This document shows, one piece after another, positions 1-12,500 of a stretch of DNA of 64,000 nucleotides (within the stretch, counting starts at the first letter, position 1; each line of letters opens with the position of its first letter). The notes under the pieces are model-generated. The model saw only the letters and a program-made list of their open reading frames with translations, was not told where the DNA came from and searched no databases. Made by a program: the position numbers and the translations under genes. This stretch comes from Salvator merianae (taxonomy: Eukaryota; Chordata; Lepidosauria; Squamata; Teiidae), in the NCBI GenBank assembly GCA_003586115.2, contig QVOM02000119.1:43278521-43342520 (forward strand). The letters are read 5' to 3'.

Positions 1-197
1 AAACCCTGAAACATGAATATAGAGGAGAAAGCTGCAGCAAAACTTCCATGTTTCTTCTCCTCTGATGCGGTCAGGAATTAGTAGTTTTTTTTGTTCCAAA
101 CCCTCCATAGTTTTCTTCTTCCTCTGCTTCTCTTAGGCTAGCTCCAGATGCCGCCCAAAAACGAGCTAACAAAAGATATTCTGGAGTAAAGTCCCCT

Positions 198-520
198 GGA
201 ATAATCACTTGTTGACTGCACAGCATGGGGCTGGCAGTGTGCTTGCGCTAGATAGTGATGTGCACATTTGGGTATTCTGACAGCGTGAAATGCCGGGAAG
301 TGCATGATCATCACCACTGCGCATGCATGACTACCTTTTTTGGGCCCCGTGCATGCGCAGCTCTCACCAGCAACAGCCAGACAGGTAGGATATAGCACAT
401 TCAGAGTCAGGTTTTCCTGATATAGGTCATAGCAGGTTTTCACCCTGATACTGTGGGGCTATGTTGGGGTTGCCACAGATAAATGTGGCAATCCCAACAT
501 AGCTAGGTCATAATAGCACT
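198..520. mobile_element. Palindrome-bearing MITE fragment
   Basis: At 458-503 two 20-base arms (GCTATGTTGGGGTTGCCACA and its near-complement) form an almost perfect hairpin. The same 44-bp palindrome lies at 33592-33636 in opposite orientation, and flanking bases are also related (ATAGYRGG...TCA on one side, GTCATAAT on the other). It is therefore a dispersed element rather than chance. The outer ends are not defined; the start given is where CG-richer sequence begins. Confidence 0.5.
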
Positions 521-713
521 ATTTATCCCTTATCTGGACACTGTCTTAACTTTGCCTATCATTATCATGTTTTCTAATACATTTATGTCTGCTCACATTA
601 CCTGCTCAAAAATGTGGACTTCTGCTTGCTCATTATCATCTTATGGGAGCAGTCAGATTTATTTTAGACTTGAGCTGAACCTATCTTTGATATGATCAAA
701 CTGCCTAGAGAGG

Positions 714-1106
714 CTAAAGAATGTTGTGCAATTCATGCAACAAGTCTGGCTTCTGTACGGCTTCTAGGGCCAGGTAATGTTCAGGTGAGCCCTGCTGAAA
801 TTGAGCTAAAAACTCACCTGCACCAGTGTCCATGTGGTGGCTGCCACTGCTGCAGCCTTCATGGGAGGAGCTATATTGTGCTTGTGTGCAACGTTGTTGC
901 ACAGATGCAGAGAACCTCAATGTGATGTTACACACAACAAGTACAATGTGACTTCATTCATGAAGGTGACAGTAATGGCAGCTGCTGCACAGTCGATGGT
1001 GCAGGTGAGTTCCTCACTCAATTTCCATGGGGTTCACCTGGTCCTAGGTGCTGTAGAGAAGGTAGAGAAGCTGGACATGTTGTGTGAAGCTCACAACAGT
1101 TCTTAG
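714..1106. mobile_element. Fold-back MITE of about 393 bp
   Basis: The two halves are imperfect reverse complements over about 130 bases each: CTAAAGAATGTTGTG at the left end matches CACAACAGTTCTTAG at the right. Inside, matching blocks include GTTCAGGTGAGCCC with its counterpart and ACTCACCTGCACCA with TGGTGCAGGTGAGT. The short open frames on both strands are by-products of the symmetry. No clear target duplication was seen. Confidence 0.72.
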
Positions 1107-1247
1107 TCTCTCTGCTCAGTTTGTTCACATCAAACAGAGGCTCAGCACAAACCTACTTTATTTGACTCAGGCCTGATATTTGGGATGTTCTTAAACTGCA
1201 TTCACATCAGGCTAGAAGATACCTGGTGAGGATCTGAGGGACACAAT

Positions 1248-1426
1248 GGCCCTTTCTGCACTTGGCCTTATTGCAGATTATATCCTGGAACAGGGACCTG
1301 CCATCCACATGCTAGTGCAAACTATAAAACGTCTTGCCCAGGGCCTACCATAGTCTGCACTAGTATGCAGATGGCAGGTCCCTATTCTGAGATATAATCT
1401 GCAATAAGTCCAAGTGCAGAAAGGCC
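1248..1426. mobile_element. Short palindromic MITE with GGCCCTTTCTGCAC ends (family B)
   Basis: The 179-bp element is a long imperfect palindrome. Left GGCCCTTTCTGCACTTGG pairs with right CCAAGTGCAGAAAGGCC, and the arms contain TTATTGCAGATTATATC and CAGGGACCTGCCATC with complements. Related copies sit at 57334-57513 and 57711-57847, with partial ones near 2.5, 49.2 and 50.1 kb. Confidence 0.8.
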
Positions 1427-1867
1427 CAAAGTCCTGACAACTGGGAAGAATGGTTTTGAGGATGCTGGCCACCCTCAGTTGCTTGCACTGCTGCTGTGTA
1501 GATAGATGGAGGCCACCTCTACTGCTCACCTGGATTTTTTTGATATGCTGAAAAGGTGTTGCAGGGGTGCAGCCTCAATTCTTTTTGTTGTATTCTTAGT
1601 AACCATTTCCAGATTCATAATTCAAAGGCATCTATCTTTTTATTTTCCTCTTCCTTAGTATTGAGCTTTTGAAGCTATATATTACCCATTCCTCCTCAGC
1701 TCCTGCTGAGAACTGCTTTTTCTCCCTAATGCCCAAGCTGATACCAAAGTTCCATTCTGGAAGAAGTTGGCTTGATGTTTAATGCTTTCACTGAAATGGG
1801 AAATCAAAAATACAGTGCTTTAAAAAAAAATAAAAAATCCTTGTTTTATTTGCTTGCTATTGAAATA

Positions 1868-1984
1868 GATCAATTGTTACAAAGACCTTTATTGCACTAA
1901 AATATACTAGAGTTAAAAACCAATGCTTTTTAAAAACTCTGGTATACTTTAGCACAGTAAAAGTGGCCTTTGTAACAATTGGTC
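1868..1984. mobile_element. Tc1/mariner-like MITE, 117 bp, TA target site
   Basis: Terminal inverted repeats GATCAATTGTTACAAAG and GACCAATTGTTACAAAG are each flanked by TA (1866-1867 and 1985-1986). The arms stay complementary almost to the centre, with CTAAARTATACYAGAGTT on both sides. The TA duplication and size fit a non-autonomous mariner-type element. Confidence 0.68.
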
Positions 1985-2330
1985 TACTTCATCCATATAC
2001 TATTAGAATTGTATTTTTATGCAGGTTTCTTTTTGTGTTATTGATATTAAGATTGCTTATGTAGTTGATTCTGGTGTTCCTTTGTATTGCTATTACCCTT
2101 TAAATCTCTAGGATGGGTATACAAATAATAATAACAACATTATGTACTGTAAATTCAGACTGCTGTTTATGAAAGTAACTTATCTAAATCAACCCCATTT
2201 TGAGATAAACCATGATCCCTGGTGTGGATAACACAGCAGGCTAAGATTTATGGAAACCATATTATTCAGGGGGCAGAGAGCAGTGAGGAACATTCATACA
2301 CTGGTTTGTCCTGCTTATGTACATCTCACT

Positions 2331-2435
2331 AAGGCAAAACTACACTTAAGTTTTAATTCACATTCAATCTATCTTCAGAGTGACAGAACACATCAGCAAA
2401 GCGACAAACATCTTATCTCATCTGGTCAACCACAC
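2331..2435. mobile_element. Fragment of the MITE family seen complete at 8248-8469
   Basis: Bases from the CACTTAAGTTTTAATTCA block onward match the reverse complement of the MITE nested in the CR1 copy at 8.2-8.5 kb, including TTCAGAGTGA and CATC..CAAAG...ACAA spacing. Only one end is present here. Confidence 0.5.
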
Positions 2436-2480
2436 TGTAATTAACCGCTGTCCTAAATCATTTCTGGTGGCATGATGTAC

Positions 2481-2571
2481 CCAGGCCCTGCCATAGTCTG
2501 CACTAGCGTGCAGATGGCAACTCCCTATTCTGGGATGTAGTTTAGAGTAAGTCCCAGTGCAAAAAGGGCTT
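2481..2571. mobile_element. Half copy of MITE family B
   Basis: It runs from AGGCCCTGCCATAGTCTGCA to CCAGTGCAAAAAGGGC and matches the right half of the complete element at 1248-1426. The left arm is missing. Confidence 0.6.
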
Positions 2572-3159
2572 TAAATGCTCACAGAAGCTTTCCATCATTC
2601 TCTTTCTGTTTCTGAAGCCAAAATGTAGATGTTCTCACTTGCAGGGCACTATGAAAGAATTTACAATTAAGTGGCTCGTCACTGTCCCCCAATGAATCTG
2701 CTAGAGTTTTTGCAAATAAAAATCACAGCCATACCATATAATTGAGATGGTGTTTTAAAAGCTTTCAGCGTATGGCCTACTCACAGTGACTTCAGCTTTC
2801 TTTTATTAATCAGATTTTTCAAATTTTTTGCTAACTAGATCAGTTGACAGTATTTAGACTTTAGCTCAGCTTCTTAGTAATGGCTGGTTAGGTCATAAAG
2901 TATGTTTTTTGTTTAACTGTTGAATGAAATAGAGAGATAACTTTTGGCTTAATATTGTTTGAATACATTTAATTTTTGTAAGTGCTCATGCATACAGTTT
3001 TGAAATTTGATTTCAGTCAGTAAGCTGGATGTTAAAATCCAAAACACAGGGAATATTTTGGCAACTGGAAAAAAATTATTGCAAAGCAAACCAGCAGCAC
3101 TCTGTTTCCAGTGTTATATTGTGCATTATATATCTACTATTTGATACAGAAATTATTCT

Positions 3160-3510
3160 GTTACCAGGAGTCTCAGAGTAATTTACAAAAGCAAAAACAA
3201 AATCAGCAAGTTTAAATCCAAGTCCTTTAGTAGTAATTAAAATAGTTCTCATCATCACCCAAGTACATATCAGCCAAAACAAGCAAAAGGACAAACCATC
3301 CATCACCCAACCATCAAAACACTCAGGGGAATAGCAGTAACTTCATCTGGTGTTGGAAAGGTATCAGAGTCAGCACGAGGGGGAGGGCATTCCATAAGCA
3401 GGGGTCACCACAGAGAAGGCCGGCTTCCTTATCACCACACTTCACACTTCCACAGGTTAGGGAAAGCAAGTAGGGCCTCTGATGCAGATCTCAACAACCA
3501 GACAGTTTAA
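3160..3510. repeat. Old interspersed repeat fragment (LINE 3' region type)
   Basis: The block GGGAGGGCATTCCATAAGCA followed by GGTCACCACAGAGAAGGCC resembles 15880-15915, where the words CCAGAGCCTGGGGGGCCACC and ACAGAGAAGGTCTTCTCTGT occur in the same order. The two copies define a dispersed repeat. An L2-type LINE 3' region is my guess from memory of reptile repeats. Confidence 0.42.
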
Positions 3511-3924
3511 AATGAGAAAAGCTGAATATACTAAGGTTTCAAATTGTGAATTTTCATAGGTCAACATGACATTTTGAATTTGACATGGAATAAACTGGCA
3601 GGCAGTGTACCTAAACTGGGATAGGTATTACATTATCATAACACCTTGTTTCTATCAGCAGACTGAGTGCAGAATTAATTAATTGTAATTTCTGAGTCAC
3701 CTTCAAAGGCAGCCACATACAAACACATTGCTGAAACCCAAATGTGAGGGTACTGGAAAATAGTCACTGAAACCAGGTTGTCTACATCCAGATAGAGATG
3801 CAGTTAGGCTTCCATCTAAAGCTGATAGAAGGCACTCCTCACCACAGAAGACATCTGAATGCTCTCAAACTGTGGGCTTGTCCCTCACCAGAGTTCAACC
3901 CAATTCAGAACCCACGGGAGAAAA

Positions 3925-4114
3925 CCCAGGTTGGAATGACGGGCAGGATACCTTTAAAGGCCATTTGCAGGGACTTGAGAGTAGCTGAAGGTTTTGCCTT
4001 TGTCTTCTGCTTGAGAATGACCAGAAGCAATTGGTGGGACACTGTGTGAGATAAGATGCTGGACCAATGGGCTGTGGCCTGATCCTGCAGGGCTCCTCTT
4101 ATGTTCTTATGTTC
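3925..4114 (+). mobile_element. CR1-type LINE, 3' end
   Basis: The segment GGCAGGATACCTTTAAAGG, then GTTTTGCCTTTGTCTTCTGC, GCTGGACCAATGGGCTGTGG and the closing CTTATGTTCTTATGTTC is the standard 3' end shared with copies at 9.3, 13.6, 36.5 and 39.0 kb. It is 5' truncated, as usual for LINEs. Confidence 0.85.
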
Positions 4115-6544
4115 TCTTATGCTCTTAGTTGGATCACTGATAGACTAGTATGGATAGACTGATAGTATCTATGCATTATCTGGATTAAGATTCAGGTTAT
4201 CAACTCTCCTCTAATAACACCTAATGGTTCTGTATCTGTGTAGATCTTCTGTGTGATATTGGTTACAGTGCTTTGCACTCTTCCTTGAAAATAAGCTCCT
4301 CAAAGAAAACTACTTTTCAGCAAGCATATATAAGATATGGTTGCAATTGCTGCCTCGTGTGTCTCACTTTTGAATGTCAGCTAATTTTACTTACAGCAGA
4401 TTTACACAGAGCTCGATTAGGAAAGAAGCAGATGTGGCACTTGCATAAAAAGCAAAATTTGACCAGCTTGTTCAGTTTAATAAGCCATTTAAAATCTTCC
4501 TTTCAGCTTCCCACACAAGCATCTGTAGCGTACATTAAGGAGGCCATAATGGGAGAAGACCAAGAGAAGCCCAGGAAATCTATTTTACAAGTTCATTCTA
4601 CAAAATGTTCTGCTTGTTTGGGAACAACTGTGAGCTCAATGATTTATAAAGTTAACTCTGTTAGACGCAACTGAAAATTGAATTTGCAACTCTAAGCTGT
4701 GAGACTGAGCCGTTGGAAAATCAAGGTGTTCAGCTGCTATTGAAGGTGTGCTAATAATACATGAAAGATACCACTCACGTCCTGTGACTCTTGGCAAAAT
4801 GTTGATGAAAAGGGCATCTCTCCTAGCTTCTGCTTCACCGCCTTTTGACTACATTATCTACTACAGAAAGATTTAGTTTGAAATTGTGTTCTCATTTGGA
4901 AAAACAATAGTACAGCCCTTGGGGAGAAGGTGTACATATGAACAACCTGTCCTGGAACGCAGAAATGACAGAGGTTACAGACTCTAGCCAGCAGAACATC
5001 AGCATCCCCTGGGAAAGGTAGAAACATAAATGGGTAGGGGTTGATCAGTCCATGCTTTTTTTCCTATGGTTCCTAAAATCCATTTTTCAATTGCTAAGGT
5101 AAGTCCCAGCAAGAAGATTATTGACAATTAGTGAGAAGGAAAGTGATTTTGTAATATTATTAGATGATCATGATTTGTTGTTTTTATTACTATGTTTCAT
5201 TATCTTGCACCTGTTTGACATATATTATTACAGAATGGAAATATAAAATCTCAGTGTACCTAATTCTCTGGATTTCCAGATAGGGACGTGGAGACTTGAT
5301 CAGGGTGTGCACATTGTGGGCTTTGACAATGACTGATAAAGGATTTAAAAATGCATGGAGACTCCTCCAAAGCTGGTGCTGAATGGACTCTTGCTGCTAC
5401 TGTTGTCATAGTAACAAAGCTGGCAACTCAAATCAGGATGCACATTCTTTAGTCTTGCTTCCTTCTCTTCTCTACCATCCCATCCTGGCAAATGCCTCAA
5501 AAAAAATTCAGAAGATCAGGGAGTTGGCAGATGAGAAGAGGAGGAAGTTCAACCACGTGTCTTTGTGGGGAGAGTGCATTTGGGGGGGGGGTACCCTGGT
5601 AGGAGAAGTGAGTTCTGCTCTTCCACTCTGATGATACTTCTTGTGAGAGATAATTTAATCAGGGTAGGCATATTGTTAAACTATGCCCACTCATTTGTGT
5701 AACTTGCTGCCTTCAGTACATGCCAAGTTACAAGAATGAGTCAATTCAGCTACACCAGAGGGCATTGGTCCTCCACAAATGGGCAGCAGCATGGACAAAA
5801 TATCAATCACATGTATGGCAGGGAGAAGGAAGAGCAACTTTATTCCCCAAATTTGGTTAGATCAAGTTTTTTCAGTTTAATTTCATATCTCATATTTTAA
5901 AATTCTGCAAACCCACCTAGCTCCTATTTCCTGAGGGAGGAACCAAGCAGCCTGTTCCACTTCAGAGCATTCCAGATTTATCATTTGCCCTACTGTGTCC
6001 TTATGTATTCCAGTAGTTGTCTATTCATGTTAACCTCAGTAGATTGTCTCAGTAATTTCATCAACCAAGTCTAGTGCCTATGCTCTCTTACAAGCAGGTG
6101 TGCTGCAATGACTGGGACTGTGTAGTGGAGAGAACTGAGTGATGGCTCGAGTAAAAACCTCATTTTTACCCATCTCAATTGTTTACTGGAGCTGTGAAGA
6201 TGAGTGGAATGGTCTGTAGTAGAGAAATGACTAGCTGCAGCTCTAAGGAAAAGCATTTCTTTAGAAGAATGCACCTCAACATGTAACTCATTTGGGTCAT
6301 GTGTGCTTTTCACTGAATCCAATCTCCTCTATATGCTTCTAAAACTCTCTGATGCTTTCCTGTATCCTAATGCTTTTAGTACAGTTGCATTTCTTCAGTG
6401 TGTTCCACCTCAGGATATATTTGGAGAATTGTTGCAACTTGCAAACTATATTTGATCCAGAAAACAGTATCAATGACGTTACTGGTTACTTGTTCATTGG
6501 TTGCTTTTGCATGGCACTAGGTGCCTACTGATTTATTGTTTACA
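4115..6544. other. Intron sequence without recognised elements
   Basis: This is AT-rich with no LINE, SINE or inverted-repeat ends that I recognise. An open frame of 133 codons at 4273-4674 (+) has no recognisable domain and biased runs such as SSSKKTT; I consider it chance. A G-run sits at 5582-5590. Confidence 0.5.
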
Positions 6545-6957
6545 CTTAAGAAAAGGGTAGTTATAATGGGGGACTTCAACTACCCTCACATAGCCTAGGC
6601 GAACTCTTGTTCAACTCATGTAGGAGAGATGAAATTCCTAGACATGCTAAATTATTATTCCTTAGAGCAGATGGTTGTGGAAGCAACCAGTGCAAATGGG
6701 ATCCTGAATTTGATACTAAGTAATGCTCAGGATCTGATACAAGATGTCACTGTGACTGATCCAACAAGGAACAATGAACACAATGTAATAACATTCAACA
6801 TAAATATAGACAGTAAGTTGTTGATCATACCTAACACAGAGACCTTAAACTTCCATAAAGGAAACTTCCTCAAAATGAGCAAACTAGTGCAAAGGAAGTT
6901 CAAAGGGAAAATCACTCCAAAATGCATGGAGACTATTTAAAAATGCAGTAATGGAAT

Positions 6958-7248
6958 CTTGATTAGAAATAATCTAGTCACTGAAAACAATAAAGAATTT
7001 TTTTTGCTGGGTATCAAGATGGATTGGTTTGAGCAATACTCTGCTAACTTGAATTGAAGATCTCACCTACAAATGATAATCATCCACTACAAACTCTGTG
7101 GGCTACGCCATGGTGTTTTGTGCTGGAACTGATTAGAAATGCTAAAGAGATTAAATTAAAAAGGAAATGAATTTTGTGAATATTCTTTTTCTTCTATTTT
7201 GAAATAATAATTAGAGACTATTTGCAAGTACAATATTGGAGACTCAAT
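6958..7248. repeat. Unidentified repeat R inserted in the CR1 copy
   Basis: Between the CR1 words LFKNAVMES and CIPKIRKDTAK lie about 290 bases that do not continue the coding sequence. About 190 bases of them recur at 39582-39785: TAGTCAYTGAAAACAATAAA, then GAATTGAAGATC, GATGATAATCATCC, GGTGTTTTGT and GATTAGAAATGCTAAAGAG. The flanks share GAGACTATTT and ATTAGAA, which suggests a duplicated target of some 40 bases. Class unknown. Confidence 0.6.
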
Positions 7249-8247
7249 TAGAATGCATACCTAAAATAAGAAAGGACACTGCCAAGTCCAAGAGGACACT
7301 TGTGTGGTTTACAAATGCAGTACATGAAGTCATTAAAACCATTAAAACTTCTTTAAGTACATCAGAAGTAGGATCCAATGAGGAAAGCAGTTGGACCATT
7401 AGATGACAAAGGACAGAGAGGGATAATTAAAGAGGACATTGAGCTAGATGAATTCTTTGACTCTGTTCTCACTGAGAAAGACAGAGGACACATGCCTGCA
7501 GATGTCTCTCTTTTCAGTGAGGAAGTCAGAATAATTCGATTGGATAGAGGTACCAGGGAGAAGGGCCTTGCGTGTCTTGATACAGTAAATGCTAGCAATT
7601 GCTGGGACCAGATGATATTCATCCAAGAGTTCTTAAAAAACTCAAATGTGAAATTACTGATCTTTTAGCAAAAATCTATAATCTTTCCCTAAGATCAAGC
7701 TTTGTGCTTGAAGACTGAAGGGTAGCAAATGTAAAACCAATCTTCAAAAAAGATCCAGTGGTGATCCAGAAAATTATAGACCTATCATCTTAATATCAGT
7801 TCCAGGTAAAGTGACAGAAACCATGATTAAGGATAAAATTAGTGTGCACATAGAGGAGCAAGCATTGCTGGAGGAAAATCAACATAGTGTCTGCAAAAGT
7901 AAATAATGCCTTAGTAACTTGAGTAACTTTGAGAGTGTCAATAAACACATGGTTAAAGTTGATCCACTTGACATTGCGTATCTGGACTTTCAGAAGGCTT
8001 TTGACAAAATCCTCATTAAAGGCACTTGAATAGACTCATCAGTCATGGAGTAAGAGGACTAGTCCTGTCTTGGATTGAAAATTGGTGAAAATTGGACAGG
8101 AAACAGAGAGTATAATAAATGGGCAATTCTCACAGTAAAGGGAAATAAAAAGCAGGATTCCCCAAGGTTCAATATTGGGACCTGTGTTTTAAAATTTATT
8201 CAAAAGTGGTAAGCAGTGAGAAAGCAAAGTTTGCTGATGACACTAAA

Positions 8248-8469
8248 GCTGCATCCACACCTAAGTTTAAAGCCAGTTTCAGTTCAATTTCAGGGTGAGA
8301 CAACACATACACGAAGTGACCAGTCATTTTTCTTTCCACTTTATCTAACTCAAAAGTGGATTTTCTGAGATAGATAATGCAAAAGCAAACAGCTTGTTAC
8401 TTTGTGGATGCATTATCTCACTCTGAAAGTGGACTGAAGCTGAATTAAAACTTAAGTGTGAATACAGCC
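8248..8469. mobile_element. MITE nested in the CR1 reverse transcriptase
   Basis: Ends GCTGCATCCACACCTAAGTTT and AAACTTAAGTGTGAATACAGC are inverted repeats. The insertion falls inside the CR1 sequence GATGACACTAAA / AAATTATTCAGGG, separating the ADDTK motif from the next residues. Adjacent TAA (left) and CAA (right) could be a decayed 3-bp duplication as in PIF/Harbinger. A fragment of the same family is at 2331-2435. Confidence 0.75.
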
Positions 8470-9507
8470 CAAATTATTCAGGGTAATAAAAACTAAAAGA
8501 GATTGTGAACAGCTCCAAAAAGACATCTTGATATTGGGTGAGTGGGCAATGAAGTGGGAAATGTGCTTCAATTTTAATAAATGTAAAGTGGTGCACATTG
8601 GGCAAAGCACCCCAATTATGCCTACAAACTGATGGGAACTGAGTTGTCTGTGATAGACCAAGAAAGAATCTTGAGGTTCTGGTGGACAGCTCGATGAAGG
8701 TGTTGCCCTACTGCACAGCAGCAGCAACAAAGCAAATTCAGTGCTATGGATAGTTATGAAAGGAATAGGAAATAAGTTGGCAAGTGTCATTGTGCTTCTT
8801 TATAAATCTATGGAGAGGTCACACTATGGAATACTGTGTACAATTCTGGTCACCATACCTCAGAAAGGATATTGTGGACTGGAGAACGTGCAGAAAAGGG
8901 CAACCAAAAGGGCAAAAAAGGGCAACCAGGATGATCAGAGGAATGGAATACCTTCCTTATGAAATCAGACTGTAATGTCTATGCCTCTTCAACTTTGAAA
9001 TATAGTGTTTAAGAGATGACCTGTTTGAATTATATGAAATCATGCATAGTGTGTAAAAGGTGGAAAGAAAAAAAAACTTTCAATTACACAACATTAGAAC
9101 CAGGAGGCATTTTATAAAACCGATGGGCAGGAGAGTTAGGGTCGACAAAAAAAAGTATTTTTTCACCTAGAGGGTTGTTGATCTATAGAATTTACTATAA
9201 GAAATGGTGACAGCAACTAGCCTGGCTATCTTTAAGAAAGGTTTACACAAATTCACGGAGGACAGATGTATCAGTGGCTGCTAGAGTTGATACCTAGGCA
9301 CTGCCTCCAGGTTGGAAAGACAGGCAGGATGCCTCTAAAGGCAATTGCCAGATAATTGAAAGCAGGTGAAGGTTTAGCCTACATCTTCTGCTTGAGAATG
9401 CTGATAAGCAATTGGTTTGTGAAACTGTGAGTGAAAGGGTGCTGGACTAGATGGGCTCTTCTTATGTTCTTTGGAGATCCGACTATTCAGAACAGGCCAG
9501 GTCATGT

Positions 9508-9597
9508 GTCATGAGAAAATGAGATGCAATGGAAGAGAATAATATGTACCACCCTAAACCTTTTGGAAGAAAGGCAGGATTTAAATGCCATAAATGA
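9508..9597 (+). repeat. SINE/LINE 3' tail fragment
   Basis: GAATAATATGTACCACCC, then CTTTTGGAAGAAAGGCAGGA and TTTAAATGCCATAAATGAA resembles the 3' tail of the MIR-like element at 63.1-63.3 kb. Low information, short. Confidence 0.35.
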
Positions 9598-9599
9598 AC

Positions 9600-12500
9600 A
9601 AATCTCTCTTATTCAAGGCTTGTGCTTGTATTGAGATGACTTTCAATATAATTTTTCTCAGCTCCTTGAAGTTGACTGTACCTTGGCAGTTACTAGCTCT
9701 AGGCTGCAACTACTGGGTGCCTACTACCACAGCTCCAGGCATTACGTCTGATGCATATTGTCATTTGGTCTGTAGTCTTTGGTCCTGTTGCTGCAAGTCA
9801 CTGCTTCTCTTGGATGAGTTTACATGTCAGCCACTGCACCAGACTGCTGATCAGCCATTATGCCTCTTTCCCAAAGTGTGGCCTGGAATGTGGGGAACCA
9901 AGAATTGCAGCAGCTATCAGCTAAACCTTTCTTGGAGGGTATAATTCATGGGTGCGGTGCCAGTGGGTATCTTCATCTGCCTGGTTGCTTCTGTGTCCTT
10001 GAAATGGTTGTTTCATAGAGCCTTCTGCATTTGTGGCAGATCTAGTCTTTTATCAAGACCAGGATTTTGGGATGGTTTGGACCAAGCACAGACTTGTTTG
10101 TTTCCAGATTTAAAATTAAGAGGGAGAGCAGTGAGGATTATAGAAGAAAAAAGCTTAGCATCTGTATGCAGTTGAGGATCCATATGCAATAACATTGCAT
10201 ATTGCAATAATGTATGAATCCTACATCTTCAAATGAGTTCCAGGTCTAGGATAATCCAATGCCTTGTATCTCTACCAGATTGGACCGGTAGAGATCCCAG
10301 ATAGGCATATTCCCTTGCATACCAGCAAATTAGTTGAAGAACAAAAACGCATGTAAATGAGCTTGATATTATTTTGAAAGCAGATAGTTGTACTCCTTGA
10401 GCCTTTCTAACAGCAGTGCTCCAAAACTCTAAACAACCAGGCAAAATCTTTGTTGATATAGATATGCAATTCCACAATAAAACCATTAAGAGAAAGATGC
10501 ACATAGCCCCTACAGAATATTTTAACAGGGTACATTTGTTTTGTAAACTTGTTCTTATTTCTGAATACTATCAGTTTGAACTCTGTCCTGGACCTAGATA
10601 CAATCATATCTAGATTTGTAGGAGTTTGGTTTTCCAAAAATGATGCACAAACTGAATCTGTACAGATTGAGTGATTAAAATGCTGAGTTGATCAGGGTGA
10701 GGACCCTGCCTCACTCGATTCCTATTTGTTTCCCCCCCCTTTTTAACTGGCACTGGGTGAGGTACGCTCTGAAGGTCCTCAGTCCAACCCAGTCAGCAGT
10801 TTGCAAAGAGGCCTTCAATGATTGCCTCTGCTGCCTTGATTTCCTTCTGTGTTTTTCCTAATAGTTGACTCATCACCCACTCCATTGCCTCTGCTTCCAG
10901 CTCTGGTTTTCTCAGCCTAGGATCACTCCTTGGAGAAGCCACTCGCTTACACATAATTTTTCTCTGCCGCTCCCTGGCATCAAACTCAAAATAGAAGAGT
11001 GGGTAACATTTGAAACATGGCTCCATCCCCCCGCCCCCCGAGCCAGTTATTTTTGAGGACTAGGAGCCAAACTCTGCAAAAGTGAAAGAATAGGGATGCA
11101 TAAATCGAGGTAGGTAACAATAGCTGAGATGTGCATTAGCAAAAATATATGGTCTAACTATACTTAACAGCCTTTTCAGCTCTTGTTGGCCTTTACTTCT
11201 CTAAGTACCTCTAAGTTTTGATATTTGTTCAGTTTTAGTAATGTGACCTGTTGGAAGGCAAAAGATTTTTTGCTGAGGAGAAATAAGTGAGTAAATTGAT
11301 TGACAGAGAGGAAATTAATTGCTTATAAAACCCCATATATTTTATCTTTATTATTGTCACCTCTCCCGGGATTTTTGGTGAAGGGTGGGATATAAATTCT
11401 TAAAAATACATACATACATAAATAAATAATCCTCTATATCTGAAGCCTGACAAGTCTGAACAGTTCAAATACTGTGGCTGGGAACAGTATTATCATACAG
11501 AACATCAAAATTAAAAGCAAAAGAGGAGCTGTCACTCTGACTGAAACACATGGGAAAGTAATATTGGAATTAGTGAGAGCAATGAAAACAAATGACATTT
11601 AGCACAAACAAATTTTAATTCAAAGAACGAAAACACAGCAAAAAGTTGGAGAATGGAATAATAACTCTGTAAGAGCGATATGCATTCTGACTCACCATAA
11701 TAATATTACGGTGCGTGGAAAGAAAGCGAAGAATTCATGATCACCGTTTTTCCCAATATAATGTATTTTGTTCCGAGTAGGCAGCACTTATGTTTTTGGT
11801 ATTCACAAATGTTGAGAGATACAGTTTCATAATTTACAGTCCAAATCAGAACTTCAAGAACTGGCCTTGCTCCAGATAAGTCACTGTGGGTGGTAGTTTG
11901 ATTTGCTTAGTTGAACCCTGCTGAGAAGGGAGCCTCTTCTAGCTTTTTCTGCTCCATAAGAATTGTTTCTTTTGACCCTTTCCAAAGCCAATTATACTGT
12001 TTATTTAGATCCTGCTGTGGGAGGTAATGAACTGCCCGTTTCTCTGCCCAGAGTATTTATAAAAACCACACCTGTATTTTCCTTTCATAGCTCTACCAGC
12101 TTCCTATTCCTTAGAGGCTGTGTTATGACTATAGCATGTGTTCCACTCTTGAAGTGGGTAAAAATGATTTATTCATGATTTATTCAGCCAAATGTTGCAG
12201 CTTAGCATATGCAGCCAGCCGTCAGGCCTAGCCTACCTTATTCCAGGATTCTCCCACTCTCTTTGGCCCCTGCTGCACCAACAAGTAGCTGGAATTATGT
12301 GGCCACTAACTATACTCAGCCATTACTGGGCTCTACTTGGGAGGTCCCCATTAAAATGGTTTTTTTCCCCCTCCACAGACTTTTTTTTTTTTTAATTTCA
12401 AACTCTTTAGAATCCCTCCAAATGCTGGAACAACCCTTTTGTGAGTGGTTGATTCACGCACAGGGATTCACAGGGATTTATGCTCAGACACTGCATTTGT

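Larger units (their letters stand above)
6545..9473 (+). pseudogene. CR1-type LINE, long decayed ORF2 copy with two nested insertions
   Basis: About 2.9 kb of a non-LTR retrotransposon of the CR1 clade, inactivated by stops and frameshifts. The 5' part keeps the end of the endonuclease domain: MGDFNYPHI near 6566, then an open frame 6629-6940 containing GILNLILSNAQDLI and NNEHNVITFNI. The reverse transcriptase follows, with AYLDFQKAFDKI near 7980-8020 (motif A) and the ADDTK word near 8233-8247 (catalytic Asp pair). After an interruption come the HIG, KGIGNKLASVIVLLYKSMER and FWSPYLRKDI stretches of the C-terminal region. The 3' end closes with the shared GGACTAGATGGGCTCTTCTTATG motif. An unidentified repeat (about 6958-7248) and a MITE (8248-8469) break it. 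The 5' end is truncated. Confidence 0.9.

Noticed and set aside
4273..4674. 133-codon + frame
   Set aside because: No recognisable domain, composition typical of translated intron, no promoter or splice evidence.
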